Shown here: positions 31,342-40,042 of the stretch, piece after piece
Numbering within the stretch: position 1 is the stretch's first letter
How the letters are laid out: each line of letters begins with the position of its first letter
Assembly: GCA_013287965.1 (NCBI GenBank)
Contig: JABDCU010000010.1
Span: forward strand, 1 to 55,446
Length of the DNA: 55,446 nucleotides
Direction of reading: 5' to 3'
Source: Candidatus Omnitrophota bacterium
GTDB taxonomy: Bacteria > Omnitrophota > Gorgyraeia > Zapsychrales > Fredricksoniimonadaceae
Program-made: the position numbers and the translations under genes
The notes under the pieces: model-generated
Told to the model about the DNA's origin: nothing
Database searches by the model: none
The model's input: only the letters and a program-made list of their open reading frames with translations

Positions 31342-32252
31342 ACTTGCTTTGCCTTGTCAGATAATCTTTTCGTCATAAAAGAAACGCAAACCAGGATCAT
31401 CCCGAAAATGACCGCCTCGGCGCAGGCATACCCAAAACGGTTGGTATTCTGCATGGCTGAAAAAATACGGGTCACGGGCACATCCGTGTGATTGACTAAT
31501 CCCTCGTTGACCATGGCCAGGATCAAGACAAAAACCTGCATGCACCCGAGTATCGTCAATATCATCACCACCAGCATCACCGGCAGCATCATGGGAACAG
31601 TCACATTGGTAAAAGTTTTCCAGGCCCCTGCCCCGTCGATCTTGGCCGCCTCATATAATTGCTTGTCAATGGTCTGCAGTCCCGCCAGGAACATCACAAA
31701 ACCCCATCCGAACCCTTGCCAGCTATTGACAATGGCAATGGTCGTCAGCGCGGTTTTGGGGTCTCCCAGCCAATTGTGCACCAATTGAGGAAGTCCCCAG
31801 GCAAATAAATAATGGTTTAAAAGCCCGATATACTGGCCGTTTTGCATTTCAGGGTTCAATATCCAATTCCAAATAAGACCAACCACCAGTTGGGAGAGGA
31901 CCGGAGGAATAAAGAATACCACACGGTAAAAACGTTTCATCCGGATCTGGCGGTCACAGGCCAGGGCCAGGGCAAAGGCCAGAGGATTTTGGAAAACCAG
32001 GGCGATGAGCGTGATATACCCGGCATGCCACATGGAATCCCACCAAAGTTTGTCCCCCAGTAATTCCTTATAATTCTCGAGCCCGATAAAATGCATGGGG
32101 CCGATCCCCCGCCAATCATAAAAAGACAGGTTGATCATTTTGTAAAAAGGGTAAATATAAAAAGTGCAGAAAATAGCAAGGGCAGGAAGGACAAATAAGA
32201 AATTTTGCAAATTGTCCTTGAAGATCGACGCGGCTTTGGCTTTTGAATCCAT
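31338..32252 (-). CDS. ABC sugar-import permease, MalF type
   Basis: The 304-residue protein from the ATG at 32252 has AGAGGAAA upstream. A longer in-frame start at 32384 would run into the binding-protein gene and is rejected. Six transmembrane segments, the N-terminal LPALAIFCTFYIYPF and the EAA loop YEAAKIDGAGAWKTFTNVTV mark the MalF/LacF family. It pairs with the MalG-type protein in the same operon. Confidence 0.92.
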   Translation of the reverse strand: MDSKAKAASIFKDNLQNFLFVLPALAIFCTFYIYPFYKMINLSFYDWRGIGPMHFIGLENYKELLGDKLWWDSMWHAGYITLIALVFQNPLAFALALACDRQIRMKRFYRVVFFIPPVLSQLVVGLIWNWILNPEMQNGQYIGLLNHYLFAWGLPQLVHNWLGDPKTALTTIAIVNSWQGFGWGFVMFLAGLQTIDKQLYEAAKIDGAGAWKTFTNVTVPMMLPVMLVVMILTILGCMQVFVLILAMVNEGLVNHTDVPVTRIFSAMQNTNRFGYACAEAVIFGMILVCVSFMTKRLSDKAKQV

Positions 32253-32289
32253 CCTATTTCCTCTGGGACATCTGAAGGTCTTTGACTTT

Positions 32290-33537
32290 TTATACGTCGA
32301 GGGCCACCTGCAATGGGGTCTTCTCACCGATGATAATGTCCTGGATCCCTTTATCAAAAGCTTCGCTGACCGAGGGGTCTTCATTCAACGGCCATATATT
32401 CGGGTGTGTGGATTGGTCCATCCCTTCGGCAAATTCTCCCAAAATGGGAGAGACACCCAAGAGCGTTTGCTTGTTGGAAGACAGATTATTGGTTTCACGG
32501 GACAAGACCTCTTGCTGTTCTTTGGCGGTCAGCCATTTGAGAAAGGCAATAGCTTTATCTTTATTGGGCGAGCCGGCATTGACCACAAAAGAAGAGCCGG
32601 CACTTCCCCAGATCTTCAAAGGATACGCCGTGCTGATGGGTGGCGGCGGCATGACCCCATATTCCAAATTCGGGTTCATATCATGATAGACATTAACACA
32701 CCAGGAACCGTTAAAACCAAAAGCTGCCCGCTCTAAAGCAAAATCCTGCTCTGCATATTTATTGCCCTTGGTCACGATCCCGTCAATAAGGGCCCCCTTA
32801 TCGCGCAATTCGGCAAAAATACTGAGGACCTTGATCCAGTCCGGATCTGTATATTTGACTTCTCCGCGAAAGGTGGCAAAGATCTTGTCTTCTCCCATAA
32901 TATTGAAGGCATAATTGGAGGCAAAACAATCCAGCAGCCACAACTCTCCCCAGCCGGAAACAAAGGGTGTGACCCCCACACGCTTGAGGACCTCGGCGTC
33001 CTTGATGAATTCATCAAAAGTCTTCGGGGGGCTCTTGATGCCTGCCTTACTCAGAAGCTTCTTATTATAAAGCATTTGCTCATTGGTCACATCAATGGGC
33101 ACCCCATAGATCCCGGGCTTCACCCCATAAATATTTCCGGCCTCAAAACGCCTGTCGGCCAGGGCTTTATCATATAAACTGTTTTTCCAGCTTCCTTCGT
33201 CAGCCTCCATAGCATCGGTCAGATCAGCCGCTAACCCTGCTTTAATGAAATCCGCCACAATGGATTTTTTATCGAGGATGCCGTAGATATCCGGCAGCAC
33301 ATTGGCCTGGGCCGCGGCAATGACTTTCTGCGAGTAAGAATCCGACGGGGCAAACAACTGGATGGTGACTTCAATGCCGGTTTCTTGTTTATACTGTTGG
33401 GCTAATTTTTCAAAGGTATCGTTGCGGTCAGTCATCCAGTGCCACAGGATGAGTTTATTGCTTGGGGCCGGAGGTTGAGAGCATCCGGCGAGGACAACCA
33501 AAACCAAACAGGAGCATAAAATACTTAATCTGGGCAT
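32290..33537 (-). CDS. Extracellular sugar-binding lipoprotein of the ABC importer
   Basis: A lipobox (VVLAGC, Cys near 19) marks a lipoprotein. The rest is a cluster B/D solute-binding protein: LILWHWMTDRNDTFEKLAQQY, DIYGILDKK, YGVPIDVTNEQMLYNKKL, AFGFNGSWCV, and FLKWLTAKEQQE near the end. It is 415 residues, usual for the family. It would capture an oligosaccharide and deliver it to the two permeases downstream. The ligand cannot be read from sequence; the GH94-like and hydrolase neighbours suggest a beta-glucan oligomer. Confidence 0.92.
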   Translation of the reverse strand: MPRLSILCSCLVLVVLAGCSQPPAPSNKLILWHWMTDRNDTFEKLAQQYKQETGIEVTIQLFAPSDSYSQKVIAAAQANVLPDIYGILDKKSIVADFIKAGLAADLTDAMEADEGSWKNSLYDKALADRRFEAGNIYGVKPGIYGVPIDVTNEQMLYNKKLLSKAGIKSPPKTFDEFIKDAEVLKRVGVTPFVSGWGELWLLDCFASNYAFNIMGEDKIFATFRGEVKYTDPDWIKVLSIFAELRDKGALIDGIVTKGNKYAEQDFALERAAFGFNGSWCVNVYHDMNPNLEYGVMPPPPISTAYPLKIWGSAGSSFVVNAGSPNKDKAIAFLKWLTAKEQQEVLSRETNNLSSNKQTLLGVSPILGEFAEGMDQSTHPNIWPLNEDPSVSEAFDKGIQDIIIGEKTPLQVALDV

Positions 33538-33582
33538 CCGAGGAATTTAACACAGACGGGCAGGCAGGTCAAATGAAAATTT

Positions 33583-35004
33583 TTACGCCTTCCCCCGTCT
33601 TGCTTCCAGCTGTTTACGGATGGCGTAGGCCTTATCTTCAGTGACTTCAAAGGTCATAATAATATAAATAGCAATTAAAGAGGCCACGATCGGGATGCCG
33701 ATATCACAAAGCCGCATATATAATAAGGCATGGGCTGTTTGGTGGCCGGCCAGGGCAACATTAAAACCGGTCGCGTTAAGGAGCACTCCGGAGATGAGTG
33801 ACGCCGCTGCCTGCCCCAGCTTGATCATCCACCAGTAAATGGCGCCAAAGGTCCCTTCACGCCGCTTACCGGTATCAAGCTCGTCGAGGTCACAAACATC
33901 GGCGAGCATGGAACTCACGATAGTAAAGACCGAACCCAAGCCAAAGGCGATGAATGGTGCCGCGATCAGTAATAAATAAGGATGCTGGGGATTATATCCT
34001 ATCCATTTGAGCGCGTAGCCCACGATCGAGATAGGAATGGTGATCAAAAAGGTGTTGCGCTTGCCTATTTTTGTCGCGATCCAGGTGATCAAAGGGATCA
34101 CAAAGAGAAAATTAGAAAGTGCGGTCACCGTACCAAACCAGCCGAGCAATTTGCCTCCTTGGCCGTAATCACCTCCAAAATCATAGAAAAAAATAACATA
34201 GGATGTGAAAGCGGAAGCGAGCATGAACCCGTTGAATATCAGGAAGGTCATCAGGCAAAGTTTGACAAAGGGACGGTTCTTTAAAGCGATGCCGCAGCCG
34301 CTAAAGAAATCTTTCATCACATTCTTTTTTTCGGGCTTAGGCGGATGGACAAAGAATTCTTTGTTGAAAATAGCCGGCAGTATGCCGCCCACCGCGATAA
34401 AAACACCGAAGATGACCGCCAGGATACGCGCTCCATGGACAACATCTTTAGTGGTGTACATAAATGTAAATAACCAGGGAGAAATAAGCCAGGCGATCTG
34501 GGCGATGGTGTTACCTGTTCCCTGCAGCCGTGTCCGCTCGTGATAATCAGGGGTCATCTCAAAACCCAGGGCGATCCAGGGAATGGCAAAAAAGGCGAAT
34601 GAAACGACAAATAAGCATTGGATCACTAAAAAATACCAAAAACTGAAAATTTCGCTGTTTTCTTTATGCAGCTGGAACATCAAGGCATATAAAAGTCCGG
34701 ATATAAGGGCACCGAAGAACATGAATGGCCTGCGGCGTCCATATTTGGCACGGGAATTATCTGAAACATAGCCGACCAAGGGATCAGTGAAGGCATCAAG
34801 AAGGCGGGGAATAGTACCGACGAGACCGACCAAGACCGGGTTCATCCCTAATCCAAGGTTCAAGACAAGGACCATCGCGGAAATAGCAGCCGCCTGCATC
34901 TGGTTGACCAGCGCTCCAATACTATATACGGCTTTTTGAAAAACGGGAATACGGTCTGCGGCGGCTGTTACGTGGTGAGACGAGCGTTCTACTGCTTCTG
35001 CCAT
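33583..35004 (-). CDS. GPH-family sugar:cation symporter (MelB-like)
   Basis: The 473-residue protein has about twelve hydrophobic segments and the family signature DAFTDPLVGYVSDNSRAKYGRRRPF, of which the D-x-x-x-D and KYGRRRP motifs bind cation and couple transport. Members move melibiose, lactose, xylosides or glucuronides with Na+ or H+. The gene opens the carbohydrate operon, 45 bases upstream of the binding-protein gene, and has a good promoter at 35036-35064. Two import systems side by side suggest either two substrates or different affinities. Confidence 0.9.
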   Translation of the reverse strand: MAEAVERSSHHVTAAADRIPVFQKAVYSIGALVNQMQAAAISAMVLVLNLGLGMNPVLVGLVGTIPRLLDAFTDPLVGYVSDNSRAKYGRRRPFMFFGALISGLLYALMFQLHKENSEIFSFWYFLVIQCLFVVSFAFFAIPWIALGFEMTPDYHERTRLQGTGNTIAQIAWLISPWLFTFMYTTKDVVHGARILAVIFGVFIAVGGILPAIFNKEFFVHPPKPEKKNVMKDFFSGCGIALKNRPFVKLCLMTFLIFNGFMLASAFTSYVIFFYDFGGDYGQGGKLLGWFGTVTALSNFLFVIPLITWIATKIGKRNTFLITIPISIVGYALKWIGYNPQHPYLLLIAAPFIAFGLGSVFTIVSSMLADVCDLDELDTGKRREGTFGAIYWWMIKLGQAAASLISGVLLNATGFNVALAGHQTAHALLYMRLCDIGIPIVASLIAIYIIMTFEVTEDKAYAIRKQLEARRGKA

Positions 35005-35035
35005 TAGTTATCTCCGCTTTAATTATAAAGGTTGG

Positions 35036-35064
35036 ATTATAACAAGCAATTCCAGCATATACAA
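35036..35064 (-). promoter_or_regulatory. Candidate sigma70 promoter of the carbohydrate operon
   Basis: On the minus strand TTGTAT (35064-35059), a 17-base spacer and a perfect TATAAT (35041-35036) give a leader of about 25 bases before the ATG at 35004. A second TATAAT at 35027-35022 lacks a -35 box. Confidence 0.6.
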
Positions 35065-35091
35065 TAATATTTATCCATATGTGAAAGACAG

Positions 35092-35436
35092 CTACTTTAA
35101 TCCAAGGAACGTCCGCAAATCCTCCAGCGGTTCAATATTAATGATCACCGGCACAAAACCCGGGGCGTTTTGCAACTGGGCCAGCTTTTGCTGTCCACCT
35201 TCTGTTTCCATCAAAAGGGTATGTACAAATTGTACCCACCCTTGCTTGAGTTCCGGATCCCGATATTTCATTCTTTGTATATATTGCTTGGGATCATTGG
35301 AATCAATTAAAGCCGTCACCACGTCTTCAACCACAAACCACCATTCATTATTATGGATAGTCTTTCTGATCTGCTTACCTTTGAAAACGGCTACTTTGGT
35401 TAAAGCATCTTGGTGGGATTTGCTTTGTGGGTTCAT
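35092..35436 (-). CDS. Short Bro-N (phage antirepressor-like) protein
   Basis: The first 80 residues match the Bro-N fold: VAVFKGKQIRKTIHNNEWWFVVEDVV, a helix with DPKQYIQRMKYRD, then VHTLLMETEGGQQKL. Bro-N normally continues into an ANTEG-type helix; here it switches at about residue 88 to a tail PGFVPVIINIEPLEDL ending FLGLK. That tail resembles the C-terminal end of the polyprotein module. Bro-N proteins bind DNA in phages and viruses. The gene sits between the GH94-like gene and the symporter gene with no other phage genes. Confidence 0.7.
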   Translation of the reverse strand: MNPQSKSHQDALTKVAVFKGKQIRKTIHNNEWWFVVEDVVTALIDSNDPKQYIQRMKYRDPELKQGWVQFVHTLLMETEGGQQKLAQLQNAPGFVPVIINIEPLEDLRTFLGLK

Positions 35437-35450
35437 GACACCTCCTTATA

Positions 35451-38153
35451 TTACCCAAGAGTTATTTTGATAAGGGCGTCCTTGGTGATGGATGCTCTGG
35501 GCATAGAGATTTTATCCTGAGCTAAATGCTTGAAAGCAGTCGATTTTCCATCCGCCAGGACTTCCTTGATGGCATACTGCCCTGCATCCAATTTTTGAGG
35601 ATTGTGGTACTCAACGGTCAGGCGCTTGCCGGCGAATTGGCAGGTCACTGAGGCGATGCCCTTTTTATTGAATTCTTCTTTGACTAATTGAGGCGCCAGC
35701 AGTAAATCCCCGCGGGACCCGCGCACGCCAAAAACATGGGTCAATTGAGTTAAAACCAGCCAGCTGGCGGAACCGGTCAAATAATGGTACATGCCGCGGC
35801 CTTCTGAATCAAAATATTCCGGGATACCCGGATAGATCTTACTGCGCTCTCCGTCGCTGGCCATGCGGTAAATGGATTGCAATACTTTAAAGCCCTCCCT
35901 GGCAAACCCCCGTTGGTAAAGACCCGCGGCATACATGACATTCATATGGCTGAAAAAAGCACCGTTTTCCTTGGTGCCGTAAGCAAAACCAAAAGCCCGC
36001 CCCAAATCCAAATAATGAGGCAGTCCAAAATCCGTATTCAAGCGATAACCGCCTAATTTTTTATCTTTTAAAAAATGATCGACACTATTAATGACCTTCT
36101 CAACTTCCTCTTTGGAGGCCATGCCGCTCATGATGGAAAATACCTGGCCTGTCAGGGTCATCCGTATACCTCCGTCAACCCCCGGGGTTGACGAGGTCCC
36201 CTCCACGCGCCGGGCTTTATTATCGTAATAACCATTGAACCACTCAAAGGTCTTTCCGCCTTCTTTGACTTGGACTTTTTCCTGGCGGCGGATATGCGCA
36301 AATATCCATTGGCCTTTGGAACGCAAATCACGGACCACCTCTTTGATGGAAAGCTCTACCATGTCCCCGCTTAAAGCGGGCTGGACGCGGGGAAAATATT
36401 TACCGAAAAGATGATTGCGTTTGGCTTGATAATCATCGTAATTGACCTTTTCACTTAAAGTATCCAATAAGACCATCAGCTCACGAAACACCCGTACCTT
36501 GTCCATCCTTTTGGCGACCGCCATGTCCTCAAGAAGGTCCGCGAGGCCTATTAAATTCCCGCCATAAAAAGAAGTGAACGCCACTGACTCGCCGCGGGCA
36601 CGGGCCATGTCCAGGCCATCATTCCAATCAGCGCTTTCCAAATTAATGATATTGTGTTCCCCGACGTTAAAAAATTGGGTCAAGTGCTGCACTAGGAGAT
36701 GTTCAAGAACGCTCCCTTCATATACCTGCCCTTTTTTGTCCAGCAATTTATTACCGTATTGGCTGACCCATCCTATATCTTTGTCGTGCGTGCGGGACAA
36801 TTGCGGGTCCCTGAAATAATGCTGTTTATGCAGGAGAATATCAAAGTCCCCGCTCTGGTCGATATAAAGCTGTAAGGTCAAAAAAGGCCATGCCCCATGG
36901 TCCATCCACACGCGGGTGATGGCGTTGCGGTCTGCCAGGAATTCACCGGGTTTGGTACCAATGATGGTGGCATTGCTGCCGTCAATGCGGATACCGGCGC
37001 AGTTATTGATCAGGTCTTGGCGCACCAGATGGGGTTCAATGAGGATCAGCGACAACAGATCCTGCCAAATGTCCCGCCAGCCGCGGCCGCCCTTGCCATA
37101 ATCATGGTCCGGTAAAAACGAGCATCCAAAAATGCGGCGTAAAACCGGCTGCAGGGTGACCCATCGCATCCAGGAATTGAAATTTTCATCCCCTGAGTGA
37201 AAAACAATGGAAGAGATCTTATCAGACCAATATTTTTTATTGGCCTCTAAAGCTTGGGCAAATTTCTCGACGGAATTAAAACGGCTGAAGGTCTTTTTAG
37301 TTTGGGCCTCATCCGTCTCGATACCGACAGCCGCGATATAGGACTGGCTTGCCCCTGCCTTAAGGATGGTTTCTTTAAAACGTAACGCCCCCACTACTTC
37401 TTTGCCATTGAGTGCTTGGGGACCAAGCACAACCGGTTTATGGTTTTCAAAGACCGCCGCAGGCCGCAGCATTGAACCGCCATCGCCGTAAAAACTATCC
37501 ACCGTCGGAAAAGAACCGATGACATCGCATCCGTACACATAATAAACAGCTTGGGCTTTCTTATGGCCTTCCTCATTAAAGGCCATGCTTGGCCAAAGCA
37601 GCACTCCCTCCGGCGTCTGCCGTACACGATTTAAAAGGGCGGTCACATGTTCATGGTCATGTTTATTGGCCAGGGAGCGGCCAAAAAGAGGGATGGCCGC
37701 CGTCGGTGTGAATTTGACCGGTTTTTTTGAAATATTCCTGACCGTCACCTGCATCAGTTCAACATTCTCGCCGGTAACAGGAATGAAATTGATGGCGCTT
37801 ATTTCCAGTCCCACCGCCTTATGGACACGTTTGAGCTTATGCCACAGAGGTCCGATCTCAACAGAAACTGAATTGATCGATGTCTCCTGGAATAAATTAA
37901 AGACCCCTTTATCTTTGATAAAAACAAAAAATTCGCGCAAAGGGAAACGCAGGTCCTCGCGGGAGGCGGGCTTGGTCAGGTAATGGAATTTATCTTGTTT
38001 GATGTCCCCGCTTAAAAAAGGGGTGATGGCGGATTTGATGCTCAAGGCGTCTACACCGCATAAAGGCGCGTAAATGGTTTTAAGTGAAACCGCCTGCTTT
38101 GAGGTAAAACTTACTCCATCAGGTAGATATGTATAAAACGGTTCTGCGGGCAT
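35451..38153 (-). CDS. GH94-like glycoside phosphorylase (cellobiose/beta-glucan phosphorylase family)
   Basis: The 900-residue cytoplasmic protein has no signal peptide. It has an N-terminal beta-supersandwich (PDGVSFTSKQAVSLKTIYAPL), a helical linker, an (alpha/alpha)6 barrel with GGRGWRDIWQDLLSL, the ESADWNDGLDMAR catalytic segment (Asp509 and Asp512), and YYDNKARRVEG, then a C-terminal jelly roll. The DWND Asp is the usual general acid of GH94 inverting phosphorylases, which split beta-glucosidic bonds with phosphate to give sugar 1-phosphate. GH149/GH161 are close alternatives. A phosphorylase saves ATP, fitting an importer that feeds it. Confidence 0.8.
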   Translation of the reverse strand: MPAEPFYTYLPDGVSFTSKQAVSLKTIYAPLCGVDALSIKSAITPFLSGDIKQDKFHYLTKPASREDLRFPLREFFVFIKDKGVFNLFQETSINSVSVEIGPLWHKLKRVHKAVGLEISAINFIPVTGENVELMQVTVRNISKKPVKFTPTAAIPLFGRSLANKHDHEHVTALLNRVRQTPEGVLLWPSMAFNEEGHKKAQAVYYVYGCDVIGSFPTVDSFYGDGGSMLRPAAVFENHKPVVLGPQALNGKEVVGALRFKETILKAGASQSYIAAVGIETDEAQTKKTFSRFNSVEKFAQALEANKKYWSDKISSIVFHSGDENFNSWMRWVTLQPVLRRIFGCSFLPDHDYGKGGRGWRDIWQDLLSLILIEPHLVRQDLINNCAGIRIDGSNATIIGTKPGEFLADRNAITRVWMDHGAWPFLTLQLYIDQSGDFDILLHKQHYFRDPQLSRTHDKDIGWVSQYGNKLLDKKGQVYEGSVLEHLLVQHLTQFFNVGEHNIINLESADWNDGLDMARARGESVAFTSFYGGNLIGLADLLEDMAVAKRMDKVRVFRELMVLLDTLSEKVNYDDYQAKRNHLFGKYFPRVQPALSGDMVELSIKEVVRDLRSKGQWIFAHIRRQEKVQVKEGGKTFEWFNGYYDNKARRVEGTSSTPGVDGGIRMTLTGQVFSIMSGMASKEEVEKVINSVDHFLKDKKLGGYRLNTDFGLPHYLDLGRAFGFAYGTKENGAFFSHMNVMYAAGLYQRGFAREGFKVLQSIYRMASDGERSKIYPGIPEYFDSEGRGMYHYLTGSASWLVLTQLTHVFGVRGSRGDLLLAPQLVKEEFNKKGIASVTCQFAGKRLTVEYHNPQKLDAGQYAIKEVLADGKSTAFKHLAQDKISMPRASITKDALIKITLG

Positions 38154-38159
38154 GGGGCA

Positions 38160-38510
38160 TTACAAGGCAATACTTTCGGCGAGTTTAAAAAGACGCTGCA
38201 TTTTGAGAAAATTTACTTCCTGAAATTTGATCCCGAGGTCCCACAAAGACAGGTCCCACAATTTTGTCCAAACCACGCGTCCGCTTAAAACCATCGGATC
38301 TCCGCCATCCGGTAATTCAACTTCCAAAGTAAGCTGATCATCTAAAAAAAAACGTTCCTTGGTCAAAATACGCATGCCTTCAGCGGAAGCGTCGCGTAAA
38401 AAAACTTCAGCCCCGTAATCCTCACGTGCATCTTTAAATTTTACCGGAAAGCGAGCTGAAAAACGCTCAAATACCCTTCGTTCTTCTGTGGCTTGGGTGG
38501 CTGTTGGCAT
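38160..38510 (-). CDS. PilZ-domain protein 1
   Basis: The 116-residue protein has the c-di-GMP-binding RxxxR as ERRVFERFSARFPV and D-x-S-x-x-G as RDASAEGM, in a single PilZ barrel. It lies 6 bases upstream of the GH94-like gene and 5 bases downstream of the second PilZ gene. Likely role: a c-di-GMP receptor controlling an envelope or polysaccharide process; the partner is unknown. Confidence 0.85.
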   Translation of the reverse strand: MPTATQATEERRVFERFSARFPVKFKDAREDYGAEVFLRDASAEGMRILTKERFFLDDQLTLEVELPDGGDPMVLSGRVVWTKLWDLSLWDLGIKFQEVNFLKMQRLFKLAESIAL

Positions 38511-38515
38511 ATCTC

Positions 38516-38863
38516 TTAAAGACCATTATCCCAACGTTTTGAAGCTAAATATTTATCCAGACGGGTGGAAGAGCCCGAAATGATCTCTGAAAATACCATG
38601 CCGATACGGTATTGGTCAGAAACTCCAATTTTACGCGCCCATTTCACAACTCCAATGACCATAACGGGTTCTGTATTTGGCTTAAGGACGATTTCGAGCG
38701 CTATTTTTTGATTGATCGCAATAGGGTGTGAAGAAAGAAAGCCGATCCCATGCCTGCTGATATCCAATGTTTTAGTCTGGTCAAACTCGGAACCTTCTTT
38801 ACCTTCCACAGGTACAAGGCAATTATATCTGGCTTCTGAACGTTGATTGGCAGCAGGGGACAT
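38516..38863 (-). CDS. PilZ-domain protein 2
   Basis: The 115-residue protein has RSEARYNCLVPVEG (RxxxR) and DISRHGIGFL (DxSxxG), both c-di-GMP ligands, and a QYRIGMVFSEI end. It differs enough from the first PilZ protein to be an old duplication. The two PilZ genes, the phosphorylase and Bro-N form one minus-strand run. Confidence 0.85.
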   Translation of the reverse strand: MSPAANQRSEARYNCLVPVEGKEGSEFDQTKTLDISRHGIGFLSSHPIAINQKIALEIVLKPNTEPVMVIGVVKWARKIGVSDQYRIGMVFSEIISGSSTRLDKYLASKRWDNGL

Positions 38864-39118
38864 ATAAAAATCTTATTCTTTATAAAGATTTAAGGGTTGA
38901 TGGCTGAAAGCGCTTTCTCTTCTTATAGTGTAAAACATATTTCTTAAAAAGCAAATAAAAATGGAAAAATTTTTTTACTCCTTAACATATTGGAGTCATT
39001 GCACTTAAGTTAAAATTAAACCGCTTAATAAAAAATTTATTAATAATTAAAATCTAAAGCCTTTTTTTATTGCATTTTTATTGCAGCTATTTTCCGCTAA
39101 TGCTATACTATCAATCAT
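38864..39118. other. Divergent intergenic region, AT-rich
   Basis: The 255 bases separate the minus-strand PilZ genes from the plus-strand membrane-protein gene. The plus-strand promoter at 39081-39109 is convincing. A TATAAG near 38930 on the minus strand may serve the PilZ genes. A long A/T-rich stretch (38930-39070) has no gene and no structure I can name. Confidence 0.6.
39081..39109 (+). promoter_or_regulatory. Candidate sigma70 promoter, predicted leaderless start
   Basis: TTGCAG (39081-39086), exactly 17 bases, then TATACT (39104-39109). Transcription would start about 7 bases later, at 39116-39119, on or next to the ATG at 39119, leaving no room for a ribosome site. Confidence 0.6.
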
Positions 39119-39322
39119 ATGGCACAAAAATCTCCCAATACTCAAAAAACCAAACAGCTTACCCTGGAAGAGTATGCCAAGATCAAAGGGAAACTCGCTA
39201 AATCCAAGCTTAAACTGACCTTCCCCTGGATCATCAAGGTCTGCTTTATCATTCCTCTCGGTTATTGCCTGTTCCTTATTATCTATTACCTCGCTCAGCT
39301 GCGTTTTATAGCAGAACATTAA
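39119..39322 (+). CDS. Small single-pass membrane protein, unknown function
   Basis: The 67-residue protein has a basic, polar N-terminus (MAQKSPNTQKTKQLTLEEY) and one long hydrophobic helix (WIIKVCFIIPLGYCLFLIIYYLA). It is probably on a leaderless transcript. The stop codon overlaps the start of the CvpA-like gene (TAATG), so the two are made together. No family recognised. Confidence 0.6.
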   Translation: MAQKSPNTQKTKQLTLEEYAKIKGKLAKSKLKLTFPWIIKVCFIIPLGYCLFLIIYYLAQLRFIAEH

Positions 39323-40011
39323 TGGCTGTCACAGACATCGTCACACTTGCCTTAAGCATTTTCTTCCTGGTCCGAGGGGCCTCACGCGGATTTATGCGCT
39401 CTTTGACAGTCCCTTTCTCTATTATAGCTGCCTCTGTCATCAGCATCATCTATTATCAAGCCACTCAAGATATGGTCGCAAGCTTATTGATCGGGCTGGT
39501 AGGCCCTTTGCTTTTGAACCTGCTTTTAAAACTTCTCCTTAAAACATCCGCCAGTCCGGATGTAAAAACAAGTTTTTTAAGCCGTTGGGGCGGGGCGGTC
39601 CTGACCTTAGTGTGGGGATGGGTATTCATTATCTTTACCTTAATACTATTGACCGTATTGCCGCCCTGGGAAAAAACATTGGCAGCCGTGCACAATGATG
39701 TGATGAGATCAAGTTCTTACCTGATCGCCAAGCCCTGGAAAGAGCGCTTCTTCCCTGCCTCAAAACAAAATGCTTCCACTTCTGCGACGGTATCTTCGAG
39801 CCCTGATGCAAGATCTTTGGCCAACGACCCCCGCTTCCAGACGGTCCTTCAGGATCCTGATATCCAACAAGAAATTAATACCCATGACATTGTCAAACTG
39901 ATGGGCAATCCTAAAATGATGGACCTGGTCAAACAGATCATGAGTGACCCTGCAACCATGAAAAAGGTCATGAATGTCTACAGCAGCCAGGCACAAGTGC
40001 AAACTAAGTAA
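39322..40011 (+). CDS. CvpA-like membrane protein
   Basis: The start is set at the ATG 39322, which overlaps the upstream stop; a longer frame from 39265 would overlap the upstream gene and adds non-family residues. Three to four hydrophobic segments form an N-terminal region with VTDIVTLALSIFFLVRGASRGFMRSL, the CvpA pattern of D-x-x-x-x-x...RG-x-x-RG. The C-terminal 90 residues are polar and predicted extramembrane. CvpA relatives are tied to envelope stress and colicin V/polysaccharide export; function here is unknown. Confidence 0.7.
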   Translation: MAVTDIVTLALSIFFLVRGASRGFMRSLTVPFSIIAASVISIIYYQATQDMVASLLIGLVGPLLLNLLLKLLLKTSASPDVKTSFLSRWGGAVLTLVWGWVFIIFTLILLTVLPPWEKTLAAVHNDVMRSSSYLIAKPWKERFFPASKQNASTSATVSSSPDARSLANDPRFQTVLQDPDIQQEINTHDIVKLMGNPKMMDLVKQIMSDPATMKKVMNVYSSQAQVQTK

Positions 40012-40042
40012 ATAACCGGATCTGTTTGTCTTGGCGCTCTCT

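Noticed and set aside
32253-32384. Longer MalF-type permease start at 32384
   Set aside because: It would overlap the binding-protein gene and has no permease-like residues; the ATG at 32252 has AGAGGAAA upstream.
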